From Bacillota bacterium (GTDB lineage: Bacteria; Bacillota; Clostridia; Tissierellales; Sedimentibacteraceae), in assembly GCA_023386345.1 (NCBI GenBank), contig JAEWJT010000004.1, forward strand, positions 372,001 through 436,000: DNA of 64,000 bases, in the 5' to 3' direction. The notes below the pieces were generated by a model. It had not been told where the DNA came from and ran no database searches. It saw only the letters and a list, made by a program, of their open reading frames with translations. Shown here one piece after another: positions 26,855 through 36,174 of this stretch. Every line of letters starts with the position of its first letter. The stretch's first letter is position 1. A program made the position numbers and the translations under genes.

Positions 26855-27636
26855 TGAAAAAGATTTTGTCAATTGCAGGCTCAGACAGCAGCGGTGGAGC
26901 AGGAATTCAAGCAGATATTAAGACCATTACCGCTCATAAAATGTATGCTATGACGGTGATTACCGCACTAACTGCACAGAATACGACTGGAGTTTTCTCA
27001 GTTGAGGAAGCTAGTGCTGAATTTGTTTCACAGCAAATAGATGCAATTTTTAATGACATCTACCCTGACTCGGTCAAAATAGGAATGGTTTCTAATGTTG
27101 CTATTATTAATACTATTTCAAATAGATTGCGAAAGTATGAAGCTAAAAACATAGTTCTTGATCCTGTTATGGTAGCTACAAGTGGTGGCAAGCTGATAAG
27201 AGATGAGTCTGCTTCAAAAGCTTTGTGTGAGAAGATTTTTCCTCTTACAACAGTAATTACGCCAAATATCCCCGAAGCTATTGTATTATCAGGTATAGAA
27301 ATTATTAACAAGAGTGATATGGAGCATGTAGCAAATGTTTTGCATAATAATTATGGTGTTTCCGTGTTGATTAAGGGAGGTCATCTGAAAAATTATTGTG
27401 ATGATGTGCTTGTAGAAAATGGTTCAGTACACTGGTTTGAGGGTAGACGAATTGATACAAAAAACACTCATGGAACAGGTTGTACGCTTTCTTCAGCAAT
27501 AGCCTGTGGGTTGGCTGAGGGGCTTGATTTACCTCATGCTGTCATAAAGGCCAAGGATTATATAACAGGTGCATTAAAATTTGGACTTTCACTCGGACAT
27601 GGGAACGGACCACTTAATCATTGTTGGAATTTATAG
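26854..27636 (+). CDS. thiD: Hydroxymethylpyrimidine/phosphomethylpyrimidine kinase
   Basis: A 260-residue ribokinase-fold kinase making HMP-PP from HMP-P. Motifs: IAGSDSSGGAGIQADIKT at the N-terminus, LDPVMVATSGG near 108, TPNIPEA near 138 and the catalytic THGTGCTLSSAIA near 206. It overlaps thiE by one base (TAATG) and is the last gene of the operon. Confidence 0.96.
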   Translation: MKKILSIAGSDSSGGAGIQADIKTITAHKMYAMTVITALTAQNTTGVFSVEEASAEFVSQQIDAIFNDIYPDSVKIGMVSNVAIINTISNRLRKYEAKNIVLDPVMVATSGGKLIRDESASKALCEKIFPLTTVITPNIPEAIVLSGIEIINKSDMEHVANVLHNNYGVSVLIKGGHLKNYCDDVLVENGSVHWFEGRRIDTKNTHGTGCTLSSAIACGLAEGLDLPHAVIKAKDYITGALKFGLSLGHGNGPLNHCWNL

Positions 27637-27641
27637 ATTAT

Positions 27642-27695
27642 AAAAGCAGTAGTAACCCTGATAACAGCAACTATACAGGAGAGACCACTGCTTTT
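27642..27695 (+). terminator. Terminator after thiD
   Basis: AAAAGCAGT (27642-27650) pairs with ACTGCTTTT (27687-27695), a nine-base stem with a long 36-base interior, T-rich at its 3' end. It lies between convergent genes. Confidence 0.55.
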
Positions 27696-27722
27696 AATTT
27701 AATTATTATATGTTAAGAATGT

Positions 27723-28244
27723 TTATAACCTTGGCTGAGCAAAGCCCATTCTACACAAAGACCAATTCAATGTAGAATCTTTCACTTCATCAGCAATTTT
27801 CCAAAGATTATCTACAATTCTAATTTCAACGTTTCGACTAATTAATTCCGAAAACAAATCATCTAGTTCATATATTGCTTTTGGTATCTGTGTTGATTTT
27901 GCTATATAATATCCAGCGACATTATCTTGAAGGACAAAATCATCAGTATTGAATTCGTACAAATATAATAATGTTGATTTCATAATTTTAAACCACTTGC
28001 TTTCAATCACAACTGTATGAGTCATGGTAGGTGATGAAAAGAATTTCTTCACATCAATTTCATTTGTATCTTTGCCAACATGATAAGTAACTCTAGGACA
28101 GTTTCTTGGTGTTAAAAAGTTAGGCAGACGTGCTTCATCAATAGCCCAAACCAATCCGATTTTCTTATCCAAATCATCTCTGTCTGGTATTCTTGGTTCA
28201 AATTTACATATATTTGCTTCTTCACTAACATGAAATAATCTCAT
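27723..28244 (-). CDS. DUF6886-like uncharacterised protein
   Basis: 173 residues. The N-terminus MRLFHVSEEANICKFEPRIP, then GLVWAIDEARLPNFLTPRNCPRVTYH, matches a small conserved family of unknown function found in Firmicutes (DUF6886). No signal or membrane segment is seen. GGAGG precedes the ATG at 28244. It lies downstream of the nitrilase gene on the same strand, separated by 46 bases, and is probably co-transcribed. Confidence 0.75.
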   Translation of the reverse strand: MRLFHVSEEANICKFEPRIPDRDDLDKKIGLVWAIDEARLPNFLTPRNCPRVTYHVGKDTNEIDVKKFFSSPTMTHTVVIESKWFKIMKSTLLYLYEFNTDDFVLQDNVAGYYIAKSTQIPKAIYELDDLFSELISRNVEIRIVDNLWKIADEVKDSTLNWSLCRMGFAQPRL

Positions 28245-28290
28245 ATTATGTACCTCCTAAGTAATGTTTATCAAATATAAAAGATAATTA

Positions 28291-29226
28291 CTATAACTTC
28301 ATGCCTTTGTAGTATGGTCGTGCAACAGTTTCATAATACTGTTTTCCTTGTAGATTGATAGTTTCCCATGCCTGTATATAAGAACTTGGCAAATCAGGAA
28401 TCCAATACTTTGAAGGGAAATCAATCGACCTTTTTGGTGTAGTAACATCCCATAAGATTTCTGAAATCACAAAGCCTTCGCCTTCAAAAAAGTGTTTTCT
28501 TGTTAGCACATGACCGTTAGCATCTATAATTTGCGTAGCGCCTACAAGTTGTCTTGTTTGTATTTTATCGGCTATTGGGAAATTATATGCCTGCACTTTG
28601 CCGCAATGATTTGCATGAATAATCGGAACGTCTAACAATTTTGCAAATGTGACAGGTGTTTCAAGCGCAAGATTTTGATTATATTGACGCAGTGATTCTC
28701 TTTCCGGTGGTGCATCTATTGGTAAATCCCACCAGCACGAGCCAGACAAAACAAGGTCAACCTTGCCAGCAATCCGCTTTAAAGTATCATACCGAATCAT
28801 TTCCCAACACATGGCGACTCCAAAGTTTCCAATAGGTGTAATCAACACATTATTTTCATCTCCGTTTGTGTAATAGCAGTTTTCAAATTGTGTCGGAATA
28901 TCTTTCTTGTGCTCAAAGATTTCTCCACTTGGAAAAACAAGGCTAAATAAATTAAATGCGTCTTTTCCGTCAAAAGCAATATAAGATCCTCCGATAATCA
29001 CTTTGCATTCAGATGCTAGTTTTTTTAACCATTCCTGCACATACTTGTTTTGTATAGCAACATTCAGCATTTTCTCAGAAAAACCGATGGCTGATGTAAA
29101 AAATTCAGGTAATAAAATGAGCTCAGCACCTGACAAAGCTGCTTGCCTGACATACTTTTCAGACTGTATCAAATTTGATTTTATATTCGCAAAATTTGCA
29201 TTTAATTGAATAGCTGCTATTTTCAA
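28291..29226 (-). CDS. Nitrilase/carbon-nitrogen hydrolase family protein
   Basis: About 311 residues with the complete Glu-Lys-Cys triad: LLPEFFTSAIG (Glu near 42), HKKDIPTQFE (Lys near 110) and GVAMCWEMIR (Cys near 143). It hydrolyses an amide or nitrile, substrate unknown. TTG 29226 gives MKIAAIQL, the usual family start, and GGTGA lies six bases before it; GTG 29235 is in frame three codons earlier but overlaps that motif. It is divergent from the Tet(M)-like gene. Confidence 0.88.
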   Translation of the reverse strand: MKIAAIQLNANFANIKSNLIQSEKYVRQAALSGAELILLPEFFTSAIGFSEKMLNVAIQNKYVQEWLKKLASECKVIIGGSYIAFDGKDAFNLFSLVFPSGEIFEHKKDIPTQFENCYYTNGDENNVLITPIGNFGVAMCWEMIRYDTLKRIAGKVDLVLSGSCWWDLPIDAPPERESLRQYNQNLALETPVTFAKLLDVPIIHANHCGKVQAYNFPIADKIQTRQLVGATQIIDANGHVLTRKHFFEGEGFVISEILWDVTTPKRSIDFPSKYWIPDLPSSYIQAWETINLQGKQYYETVARPYYKGMKL

Positions 29227-29447
29227 CAAGCTCACCGCCTAATATAAATTTTTTCATCGAGCATAAAATTTAACTACTACTATACCAAAAATATTTTGCT
29301 CGGTAATATTAATATGAAAATTCTACCATAATAAAACAAGATGTGCAACTGCAAAATTGTGAGTTTATGAATATTATTGTACAACCTTATATAAAAATTA
29401 CTATCATAAAATATGTAAAACATAAAGGTTAGTAGATAATTTATAAT

Positions 29448-29477
29448 TGACAAAATTGTCTATAAAACATTATAATA
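29448..29477 (+). promoter_or_regulatory. Promoter of the Tet(M)-like gene
   Basis: TTGACA (29448-29453), 18-base spacer, TATAAT (29472-29477). GACAA-AA-TTGTC (29450-29461) is a small dyad overlapping the -35 box. Confidence 0.7.
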
Positions 29478-29522
29478 AACTAAAAAGTATGGCATAGACA
29501 AATTGAAATTTCGAGGTAATTT

Positions 29523-31517
29523 ATGAATAAAACAATAGGGATTGTTGCTCATGTTGATGCGGGCAAGACTACCTTAACAGAACAAATGCTTTATATTACA
29601 AATACTATCAAGCAAGCAGGAAGAGTTGATTCCAAAAATACAGTCCTTGATTACCATTCTATTGAAAAAGAACGAGGAATTACTGTTTTTTCAGATCAAG
29701 CATCCTTTGGATATAAGGATTCGACAATACATATAATCGATACCCCTGGGCATGCAGATTTTTCATCAGAAATGGAACGAGCTTTAAAAATACTAGATTG
29801 TGCAGTAATAATCCTGTCTGCTGTAGAGGGTATACAAGGACATACAGAAACCGTATGGAAATTGCTTAGACAATATGGTATTCCCACAATATTTTTTATT
29901 AACAAGCTCGATAGGCAAGGGGCAAACTTTAATAAAATATGTGAAGATATAATTGTCAATCTTACAAAAGACTTATGTGTTTTTTCAAAACCAAGTACGC
30001 ATGAAGATTTTTCATCTGTTATTACTCTATTTGATGATAGGAGTTTTCACAGCGAGGTAACAGAATTTTTATCAGAGCGTAATGATGTACTTTTAGAAAA
30101 ATATTTAAATGATGAAAACATATCATATACAGAGCTTAAAGAAAGTCTAAAAAAACAATTTTTATCCTGCGGTATATTTCCATGCCTGTGTGGTTCAGGG
30201 CTTAAAAATATTGGTATAGTCAACTTACTTGATTTTATAAATTCATTTGTTTATACAAATTATTCTAGCGATGATGAATTTGGAGCATTGGTTTACAAAA
30301 TAAAGCATGATGAGAATAATAATAAACTAACATATATTAAAGTAAATTCTGGTACTGTAAAAACGAGAGATATAATTTATCACAGAGCATCTGAAGATAG
30401 TGAAGTTACCCAAGAAAAAATTAATCAAATAAAAGTAAGTAATGGAAATTATTTTTCGTCTGTTTCTTCTATTTCTGCAGGTGAATATGGTGTTCTAGTT
30501 GGTATAAATAATTCCTATGTTGGAGAAGGATTAGGAAAATGCGAGGATTATATTGATTTTTCTATTAAACCCGTCCTTCAATCCATAGTAAAATATGCTC
30601 CAACTCTCAATCCAAAAGAAGTGTTAAATATTTTTCAGATTCTTAATGTAGAGGATCCTTCTTTAGGGGTAGAATGGAATAGCACCTTGGGACAACTCCA
30701 AATTAATGTAATGGGCGTTATACAGCTTGAGGTTCTAAATCATCAGGTATTAGAGAGATTTAATTTACAAGTTGATTTTGAAGAGCCAGAAGTATTGTAT
30801 AAAGAAACAATAAAGACTGAAACAACAGGCTTTGGTCATTTTGAACCATACAGACACTATGCTGAGGTAAAATTCAGGATGATTCCAGCAAAAAGAAATT
30901 CTGGTATAACTTATTCAAGCAGCTTAAATCATGACATACTTCATTATAGGTGGCAAAAAACAATATTAAAGTTAATTAATCCTGCATGTAAAAGAGGAAT
31001 TTTAACAGGCTCTCTTGTAACAGATATACACTTTGAATTAATAAAGGGTTCCGCTTACCAAGAGTATACTGTTGGAGGTGACTTTGCTCAAGCAGTTACG
31101 AGAGCTATAAGGCAAGGACTTGAAAGCACAGAAAATATATTGTTAGAGCCTTACTATAAGTTTAAAATTACAGTAAATCAAGATTTATGTGGAAGAGTAA
31201 TGAATGATATTACTAAAATGTACGGAACTTTCGATGCACCTATTACCATAGGAAATAATTCTATAATAAACGGAAGAGTTCCAGTTGCATCCTCCATGAA
31301 TTACGCAAAGGACTTGCTATCTTTTAGTAAAGGTAAAGGAAATATTTCATTTTTATTCGATGGATACGATGTTTGTCACAATACAGATGAGATAATAAAA
31401 AAATATAACTACGACAGTTCTTCAGACCCTGAATTTACATCAAATTCTGTATATTGTGGAAAGGGAATTGTATACTCAGTACTCGGATATGAAGCTGAAA
31501 ACCATAGACGAGGATAA
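29523..31517 (+). CDS. Tet(M)/Tet(O)-like ribosomal protection GTPase
   Basis: A 664-residue EF-G paralogue. GTPase motifs: AHVDAGKTTL (residues 9-18), ERGIT (G2), DTPGHADF (G3) and NKLDRQG (G4). EF-G-type domains II to V follow (EYTVGGDFAQAVTRAIRQGL; LCGRVMNDITKMYGTFD). Classical Tet proteins have about 640 residues and end in a helix RYMFNKI. This one ends DPEFTSNSVYCGKGIVYSVLG..., like chromosomal clostridial relatives whose role is uncertain. It may protect ribosomes from tetracycline or another inhibitor. GAGGT precedes the ATG. Confidence 0.85.
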   Translation: MNKTIGIVAHVDAGKTTLTEQMLYITNTIKQAGRVDSKNTVLDYHSIEKERGITVFSDQASFGYKDSTIHIIDTPGHADFSSEMERALKILDCAVIILSAVEGIQGHTETVWKLLRQYGIPTIFFINKLDRQGANFNKICEDIIVNLTKDLCVFSKPSTHEDFSSVITLFDDRSFHSEVTEFLSERNDVLLEKYLNDENISYTELKESLKKQFLSCGIFPCLCGSGLKNIGIVNLLDFINSFVYTNYSSDDEFGALVYKIKHDENNNKLTYIKVNSGTVKTRDIIYHRASEDSEVTQEKINQIKVSNGNYFSSVSSISAGEYGVLVGINNSYVGEGLGKCEDYIDFSIKPVLQSIVKYAPTLNPKEVLNIFQILNVEDPSLGVEWNSTLGQLQINVMGVIQLEVLNHQVLERFNLQVDFEEPEVLYKETIKTETTGFGHFEPYRHYAEVKFRMIPAKRNSGITYSSSLNHDILHYRWQKTILKLINPACKRGILTGSLVTDIHFELIKGSAYQEYTVGGDFAQAVTRAIRQGLESTENILLEPYYKFKITVNQDLCGRVMNDITKMYGTFDAPITIGNNSIINGRVPVASSMNYAKDLLSFSKGKGNISFLFDGYDVCHNTDEIIKKYNYDSSSDPEFTSNSVYCGKGIVYSVLGYEAENHRRG

Positions 31518-31625
31518 TGAAAGTATAGCTTATTGCAGAAAATAATTGCATTAAAAATATAATAACAGCAATTTTTATCAATTCTATAATTTAATAATGT
31601 TATATAATTTATTCAGGTGGTGTTT

Positions 31626-32453
31626 ATGGTTTATAAAGAGTATATTGCAAAAGCTGTGGAATACATAGAAGAAAATTTAAAAAATGAAATTGATTTATCT
31701 GCTTGTGCAAAAGCATGCGGATATTCTCAGTATCACTTTTTACGCATATTTAAGGAGCTTACTGGTCTTACTCCTGTCGATTATATCAGAAAACGACGGA
31801 TAAGTGAGATAGCAAAATTAATATGTGACAATGAAGAATATATTTCTGAAATTGCTTTTGCTTACGGTTTTAATTCAAAGGAAAATTTTATTCGAGCTTT
31901 TAAAACTGAACATAATATACTCCCAAAAGAATATAAACTTTCCAAAAACAGCTTAAAACTTTATGAACCGTTGAATTTTGAAGTTATGCCATTTAAAATT
32001 GAGCCTGAAATTATTAATATTGAATCCTTTTCGCTTACAGTTTATGAAAGTGACGAGGAATATCCTCCGAATTTTTGGAATAAATATAATGCTAAAAAAT
32101 TATCCTTTAAATTGTCAGGTGGCAGAATTTGCGAGGATTTCGGAGTTAGTAGCTGGAATAAAGAAAAAAACAGGCTTGATTATTACATAGGTGTATGCAC
32201 TGATGAGGCAAAAGGAGATTTGTCAGATACACTGAAAATTTATATAAATGGTGGCAAATATGCGATATTCCAAACACCACAGTCTTCGCATGCTGGTTTT
32301 GTTAATAACATTCATCGTACATGGGACTATATAAACAAAGTATGGCTTCCTAACAGCGAGTATGAGCGAACGGGCGAATATGAGTTTGAAAGTTATATTG
32401 AACAAAGTCGTGCATTTTCTGAAAAAATTTATATACCAATAAGGAGGTATTAG
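31626..32453 (+). CDS. AraC family regulator with GyrI-like effector domain
   Basis: 275 residues. The N-terminal 100 residues are a two-HTH AraC DNA-binding domain (IDLSACAKACGYSQYHFLRIFKELTGLTPVDYIRKRRISE; ISEIAFAYGFNSKENFIRAFK). The rest is a GyrI-like/integron-associated effector-binding domain with the typical ending SEYERTGEYEFESY. ATG 31626 follows AGGTGGTG; the GTGs at 31617 and 31620 are in that motif. The next gene starts 7 bases after its stop. Confidence 0.9.
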   Translation: MVYKEYIAKAVEYIEENLKNEIDLSACAKACGYSQYHFLRIFKELTGLTPVDYIRKRRISEIAKLICDNEEYISEIAFAYGFNSKENFIRAFKTEHNILPKEYKLSKNSLKLYEPLNFEVMPFKIEPEIINIESFSLTVYESDEEYPPNFWNKYNAKKLSFKLSGGRICEDFGVSSWNKEKNRLDYYIGVCTDEAKGDLSDTLKIYINGGKYAIFQTPQSSHAGFVNNIHRTWDYINKVWLPNSEYERTGEYEFESYIEQSRAFSEKIYIPIRRY

Positions 32454-32460
32454 TATTAAA

Positions 32461-33357
32461 ATGAAAAAATTGAATGTAACATGGGATGGGGTTTACGATA
32501 GCACTGGATATTTATTCTCTTTTGCAAAGTCTTTGGCTACAGCTGTGAAAAACAGTCCATATAGCGATTATTTTGAAGATATTATTGCTACAAGTGGATT
32601 TGCTTTTCGTATGTGGGCAGCTACTGATCTTTGTCCAAGTGCTACAAGTATATGGGCGTTTAATCAGCAGAAAAATTGGATAGAGAGCGGTGGAATTACT
32701 TGTGACTATATTGAACGCTTATGGGGACAGGATAGTGTAGAGGAGGAACGACGCCTTGCTGCGGCTGAAATGATTAAAAAATCCATTGATAATGGTATTG
32801 CTGCAATTTCTTGGGATATAGGTATTCCTGAATGGGGATTAATTATCGGTTATGATGATGAAAAGCAAAAATACATAACTCTTTCGATAAGAGGTATAGA
32901 GGGGGAAATGGATTATTTAAGCTTAGGTAAATGTGAGATTCCAATTTTAAATGTCTTGACAATAACAGGCATAAATAATAAATCACAAGATAATATCATA
33001 TCTGATACTTTAAAATTAGCAAAAGCTCACTTGAACGGAGAAGAGTGGTGTGATAATAAAAAAGGATTGGGAGTTTATCCTGTTTTGATTAATTCCTTTG
33101 AATGTGATTTTGACCCTAATATTTCGTGGAATTTAGAGTATTACTTAGGTACGTATGCAGCACTAAAATGGTATGCTTGGAAATTTTTCGATAAATATAA
33201 TTTAACAAAACTTAGCAAGCTTTATAAAACAGTGTACGAATCTTGGCAAAAATCGTTTGAACTAAAAGCATCTACTGACTTATCCATAAAAGAAAACAGA
33301 GAAGCAATCGTAAAATTGCTAAAAATAGCAGAAGATTGCGAAAGGCAAGCTTTTTAA
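32461..33357 (+). CDS. Uncharacterised protein, possible BtrH/C39-like fold
   Basis: 298 residues, cytosolic by appearance. A central segment AISWDIGIPEWGLIIGYDDEKQKY (near 115-138) resembles the 'HwvvvvGYDd' strand of BtrH-N/C39-like papain folds, but the usual His is replaced by Trp. A Cys at 58 (DLCPSATS) could be the nucleophile counterpart. The C-terminal half is helical and Trp-rich. AAGGAGG lies 13 bases before the ATG. It is paired with the AraC regulator just upstream. The function call is weak. Confidence 0.5.
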   Translation: MKKLNVTWDGVYDSTGYLFSFAKSLATAVKNSPYSDYFEDIIATSGFAFRMWAATDLCPSATSIWAFNQQKNWIESGGITCDYIERLWGQDSVEEERRLAAAEMIKKSIDNGIAAISWDIGIPEWGLIIGYDDEKQKYITLSIRGIEGEMDYLSLGKCEIPILNVLTITGINNKSQDNIISDTLKLAKAHLNGEEWCDNKKGLGVYPVLINSFECDFDPNISWNLEYYLGTYAALKWYAWKFFDKYNLTKLSKLYKTVYESWQKSFELKASTDLSIKENREAIVKLLKIAEDCERQAF

Positions 33358-33467
33358 TATAATTATTTTAGATATTTATATTATGAAAGTTAGTAAAAGT
33401 GAATATTAGTTATGATAAATTTGCTAGTATATCTGCTAAAGCGAATGAACATTAAAATTGTTAAAAG

Positions 33468-33500
33468 AAAAAAGCTCAGTTTTCAAATCTGAGCTTTTTT
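33468..33500. terminator. Bidirectional terminator
   Basis: A 12-bp perfect stem AAAAAAGCTCAG / CTGAGCTTTTTT (33468-33479, 33489-33500) with A- and T-runs on the two sides, between convergent genes ending at 33357 and 33505. Confidence 0.9.
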
Positions 33501-33504
33501 AAAT

Positions 33505-34413
33505 TTAGTTAGCTTTTTCAACAGGTCGTGCTTCTATATATCCTCTATATCCCATAGGAGCAAGCTGAAATCTTGGGGCAGCATCTGGAGCCCAATTATA
33601 TCCATAAATATTTGGATCGAATTTGTCAATATGATTCCATACTTCGTCAATAGCATCCGTAAATTTTTCATCATCATAAGGTTCTCCTTGGAAAACCATC
33701 ATTTTACAAGGCGGAAGTTCAATGATTTCAAATCCATCTGGAATTATATTTGAGTAGTTTAGAGGAACTTCAACACCTTGAACATATTCTGAAGTTCCTT
33801 TTTTTATAAGATGTTTAGGCAACCACATTCCAATAGGCTCATATAATGCTTCTTTTACACTCGTAAGGATAGACCAAATATCACAACCAAGCTCTTCGCA
33901 ATACTCAAAATAATGAGTAGCTTTTATTCCTCTTTTTAATAAAACTTTTCTAGCAGGGCGTTCTATTATTTGTACAAATACAGATTTTGTTTTTTGATTA
34001 TTGTTCATATTCAAATTATCTCCTTTTTTTAGTTCTTGGTAAGTGCTAAATACTTTATAAGGCATAAACAATTTTATAGGTGGTGTATTTTTAGCGTACT
34101 TTCTAGGTGTCATACCAAATTCTTTAGAAAATGCTCTTGTAAATCCTTCATGAGAATCGAATACAAAATCGAGTGCTACATCAAGAATTTTTTCATCTCT
34201 ATCACGCAGAGTCAGTGCAGCTTTGCTCAATCTTAAAGCTCTAATGTAATCAAAGGGTGTTTTTTTAGTAACTTCTTTAAATAATCTTGCAGCATGCCAT
34301 GGCGAGTACCCTGCTGCTTTAGATAATTGCTTTAAGGTGATATTATTGCACAAATTACTTTCAATATATCCCTGCATACGCTCAACAGCCTTAATTGCTT
34401 CTACCTCATTCAT
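33505..34413 (-). CDS. AraC family regulator with GyrI-like effector domain
   Basis: 302 residues from ATG 34413, which has GGAAGTGAT before it; the open frame to 34452 lacks a site. The N-terminal AraC domain is clear (ITLKQLSKAAGYSPWHAARLFKEVTKKTPFDYIRALRLSKAA; ILDVALDFVFDSHEGFTRAFSKEFGMTPRKY). The C-terminal part is an effector-binding domain (ERPARKVLLKRGIKATHYFEY...; FDPNIYGYNWAPDAAPRFQLAP). It is divergent from the acetyltransferase gene at 34626, a plausible target. Confidence 0.9.
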   Translation of the reverse strand: MNEVEAIKAVERMQGYIESNLCNNITLKQLSKAAGYSPWHAARLFKEVTKKTPFDYIRALRLSKAALTLRDRDEKILDVALDFVFDSHEGFTRAFSKEFGMTPRKYAKNTPPIKLFMPYKVFSTYQELKKGDNLNMNNNQKTKSVFVQIIERPARKVLLKRGIKATHYFEYCEELGCDIWSILTSVKEALYEPIGMWLPKHLIKKGTSEYVQGVEVPLNYSNIIPDGFEIIELPPCKMMVFQGEPYDDEKFTDAIDEVWNHIDKFDPNIYGYNWAPDAAPRFQLAPMGYRGYIEARPVEKAN

Positions 34414-34565
34414 TTTTATCACTTCCTTATATGAACATTTTATCTGAAACAAAATATAAATTCTTGACTTGTATTGCTAAATTATATTTAAGATTAAGCT
34501 TACTCAAAAGTACTGTAAATGTTAAATAATATTTGTTGTTTATATTATAATTCGTTGATATAATA

Positions 34566-34594
34566 TTGTCAAATAAGATTAAAAATGATAAAAT
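34566..34594 (+). promoter_or_regulatory. Promoter of the acetyltransferase gene
   Basis: TTGTCA (34566-34571), 17-base spacer, TAAAAT (34589-34594). Confidence 0.55.
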
Positions 34595-34625
34595 TATACT
34601 GTATATATCAGTCAGAGGTGAAAAA

Positions 34626-35183
34626 ATGATAAAGCTAGAAACTGAGAGATTAATTATAAGAGACCCTATTATTGATGACTTAGAACCACATCATAAATTA
34701 CTGTCTAATGATAAGGTTATGTATTACCTACAGGATATAAAAACCAATTCTTTTGAACAATCAAGGAAAAATTTATTATCTGCTATTAAGGATAGTAATT
34801 CAGAGCAACGAAGATTTTATTTTTTTAAAATTATTGAGAAAAATAGCTTAAATTATATTGGTGATATTGGATATACAGTTACTAATTTTACACCAATTGG
34901 AAAATTTGTTCATTTAGGATATTTTACTTATGATAAATTTTGGGGGAGTGGTTATGTTACCGAAGCTGCAAAAGAGGTAATTAGATTTGCTTTTCAAGAA
35001 AACAATGTATATCGAATATCCACAGGCTGTCTTTCGGAAAATATAGGCTCAGAAAAAGTTATGCAAAAATGTGGCTTCACAAAAGAAGCTGAACACATAG
35101 ATTTTGAGTGGCATGATGGAAAGGCTAAAACAAGATTAGAATATAGGTTGCTAAGAAATGAATGGGAAAAGTTAGGTGTTTAA
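34626..35183 (+). CDS. RimJ/RimL-type GNAT acetyltransferase
   Basis: 185 residues from ATG 34626 (MIKLETERLIIRD, the classical start of this subfamily) behind AGAGGTG. The acetyl-CoA region is KFWGSGYVTEAAKEVIRFAF, and VYRISTGCLSENIGSEKVMQKCGFTKEA is the C-terminal GNAT element. The substrate may be a protein N-terminus or a small molecule. It is the first of three consecutive GNAT genes. Confidence 0.9.
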   Translation: MIKLETERLIIRDPIIDDLEPHHKLLSNDKVMYYLQDIKTNSFEQSRKNLLSAIKDSNSEQRRFYFFKIIEKNSLNYIGDIGYTVTNFTPIGKFVHLGYFTYDKFWGSGYVTEAAKEVIRFAFQENNVYRISTGCLSENIGSEKVMQKCGFTKEAEHIDFEWHDGKAKTRLEYRLLRNEWEKLGV

Positions 35184-35310
35184 TAAACACTATGAAGTAG
35201 AATATAATTTTAAACCTTTTAATAAGAATAACAGATAAGTAGAAGAAATTAAGGTAAAATTAAAAACAAGGCATCCATTTGTTGCCTAATCGAAAGGAAT
35301 GTGTATTAGT

Positions 35311-36135
35311 ATGAAAAGAATATCTTCTATTACAGAGGATTTAAAGGAAAAAATATTAGAATTCCTGTATCATGACGAGATGTATAATGCTATACTGATT
35401 GAATTAATTCAAAACAATATGGATAAATTGGGCGAATTATATATTAATGAAAATGATGGAATGATAAATGATATTTTACATATAAAGAATGATGGAAATT
35501 CAAATTTTACAAATTTCTTATGCACATCTAAAGATGGATTAAAGGATATTTCATGTAAGATTAAGGAATTAAATTATAATAAGATTTTATTGGCAGGAAA
35601 GATTGAGGATGTAAATGATTTATTACGAATATTAGGGTATAAGAAAAACATAAATCCTAATATTTTTTACAAATTAAGCGTTGAAAAATATAAAAATATA
35701 AATATGCAATATAAATCTGAAATTAGACTTGCTAATTTTAGTAATGAAGATTTGGAAAGAGTAAAATATTTTACATCACGGTTTTTTGAAGCGGAAACAG
35801 AAGAAGAGATAAAAGCTGTAGCCGATACAGAAAAAATATTGGCGAAAATAAGCACTGGAATATATATACTATATTATGAAAATAACGCTATCGGAATGGC
35901 AAGGTTTGTAGGTAAAACTAATAGCTTTGCAGAAATCACAAGCGTTTATATTGACACAGCTTATAGAAATAAAGGATTTGGAAAAGAGATAATTGGACAT
36001 ATGATAGATATCGCAGTTCAAGAACGAAAAACTCCAATATTGGTAACATCAGTATCTAATACTGCCGCAATGAAAACTTATGAATCTATGGGTTTTGAAA
36101 GGCAGGGAGAATATGCGTATGAATTTTTAGACTAA
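35311..36135 (+). CDS. GNAT family acetyltransferase
   Basis: 274 residues. The C-terminal half is a canonical GNAT domain (SVYIDTAYRNKGFGKEIIGHMIDIA; SNTAAMKTYESMGFERQGEY). The N-terminal half is a diverged, probably non-catalytic repeat. ATG 35311 is favoured over ATG 35299, which touches its AAAGGA site. Substrate unknown. Confidence 0.85.
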   Translation: MKRISSITEDLKEKILEFLYHDEMYNAILIELIQNNMDKLGELYINENDGMINDILHIKNDGNSNFTNFLCTSKDGLKDISCKIKELNYNKILLAGKIEDVNDLLRILGYKKNINPNIFYKLSVEKYKNINMQYKSEIRLANFSNEDLERVKYFTSRFFEAETEEEIKAVADTEKILAKISTGIYILYYENNAIGMARFVGKTNSFAEITSVYIDTAYRNKGFGKEIIGHMIDIAVQERKTPILVTSVSNTAAMKTYESMGFERQGEYAYEFLD

Positions 36136-36174
36136 GAAAAAAACAATGTAATTAATGAAAGCTTGAGGTATATA

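Noticed and set aside
32223..32405. Small ORFs inside the AraC/GyrI gene on either strand
   Set aside because: Out of frame with a well-supported coding sequence.
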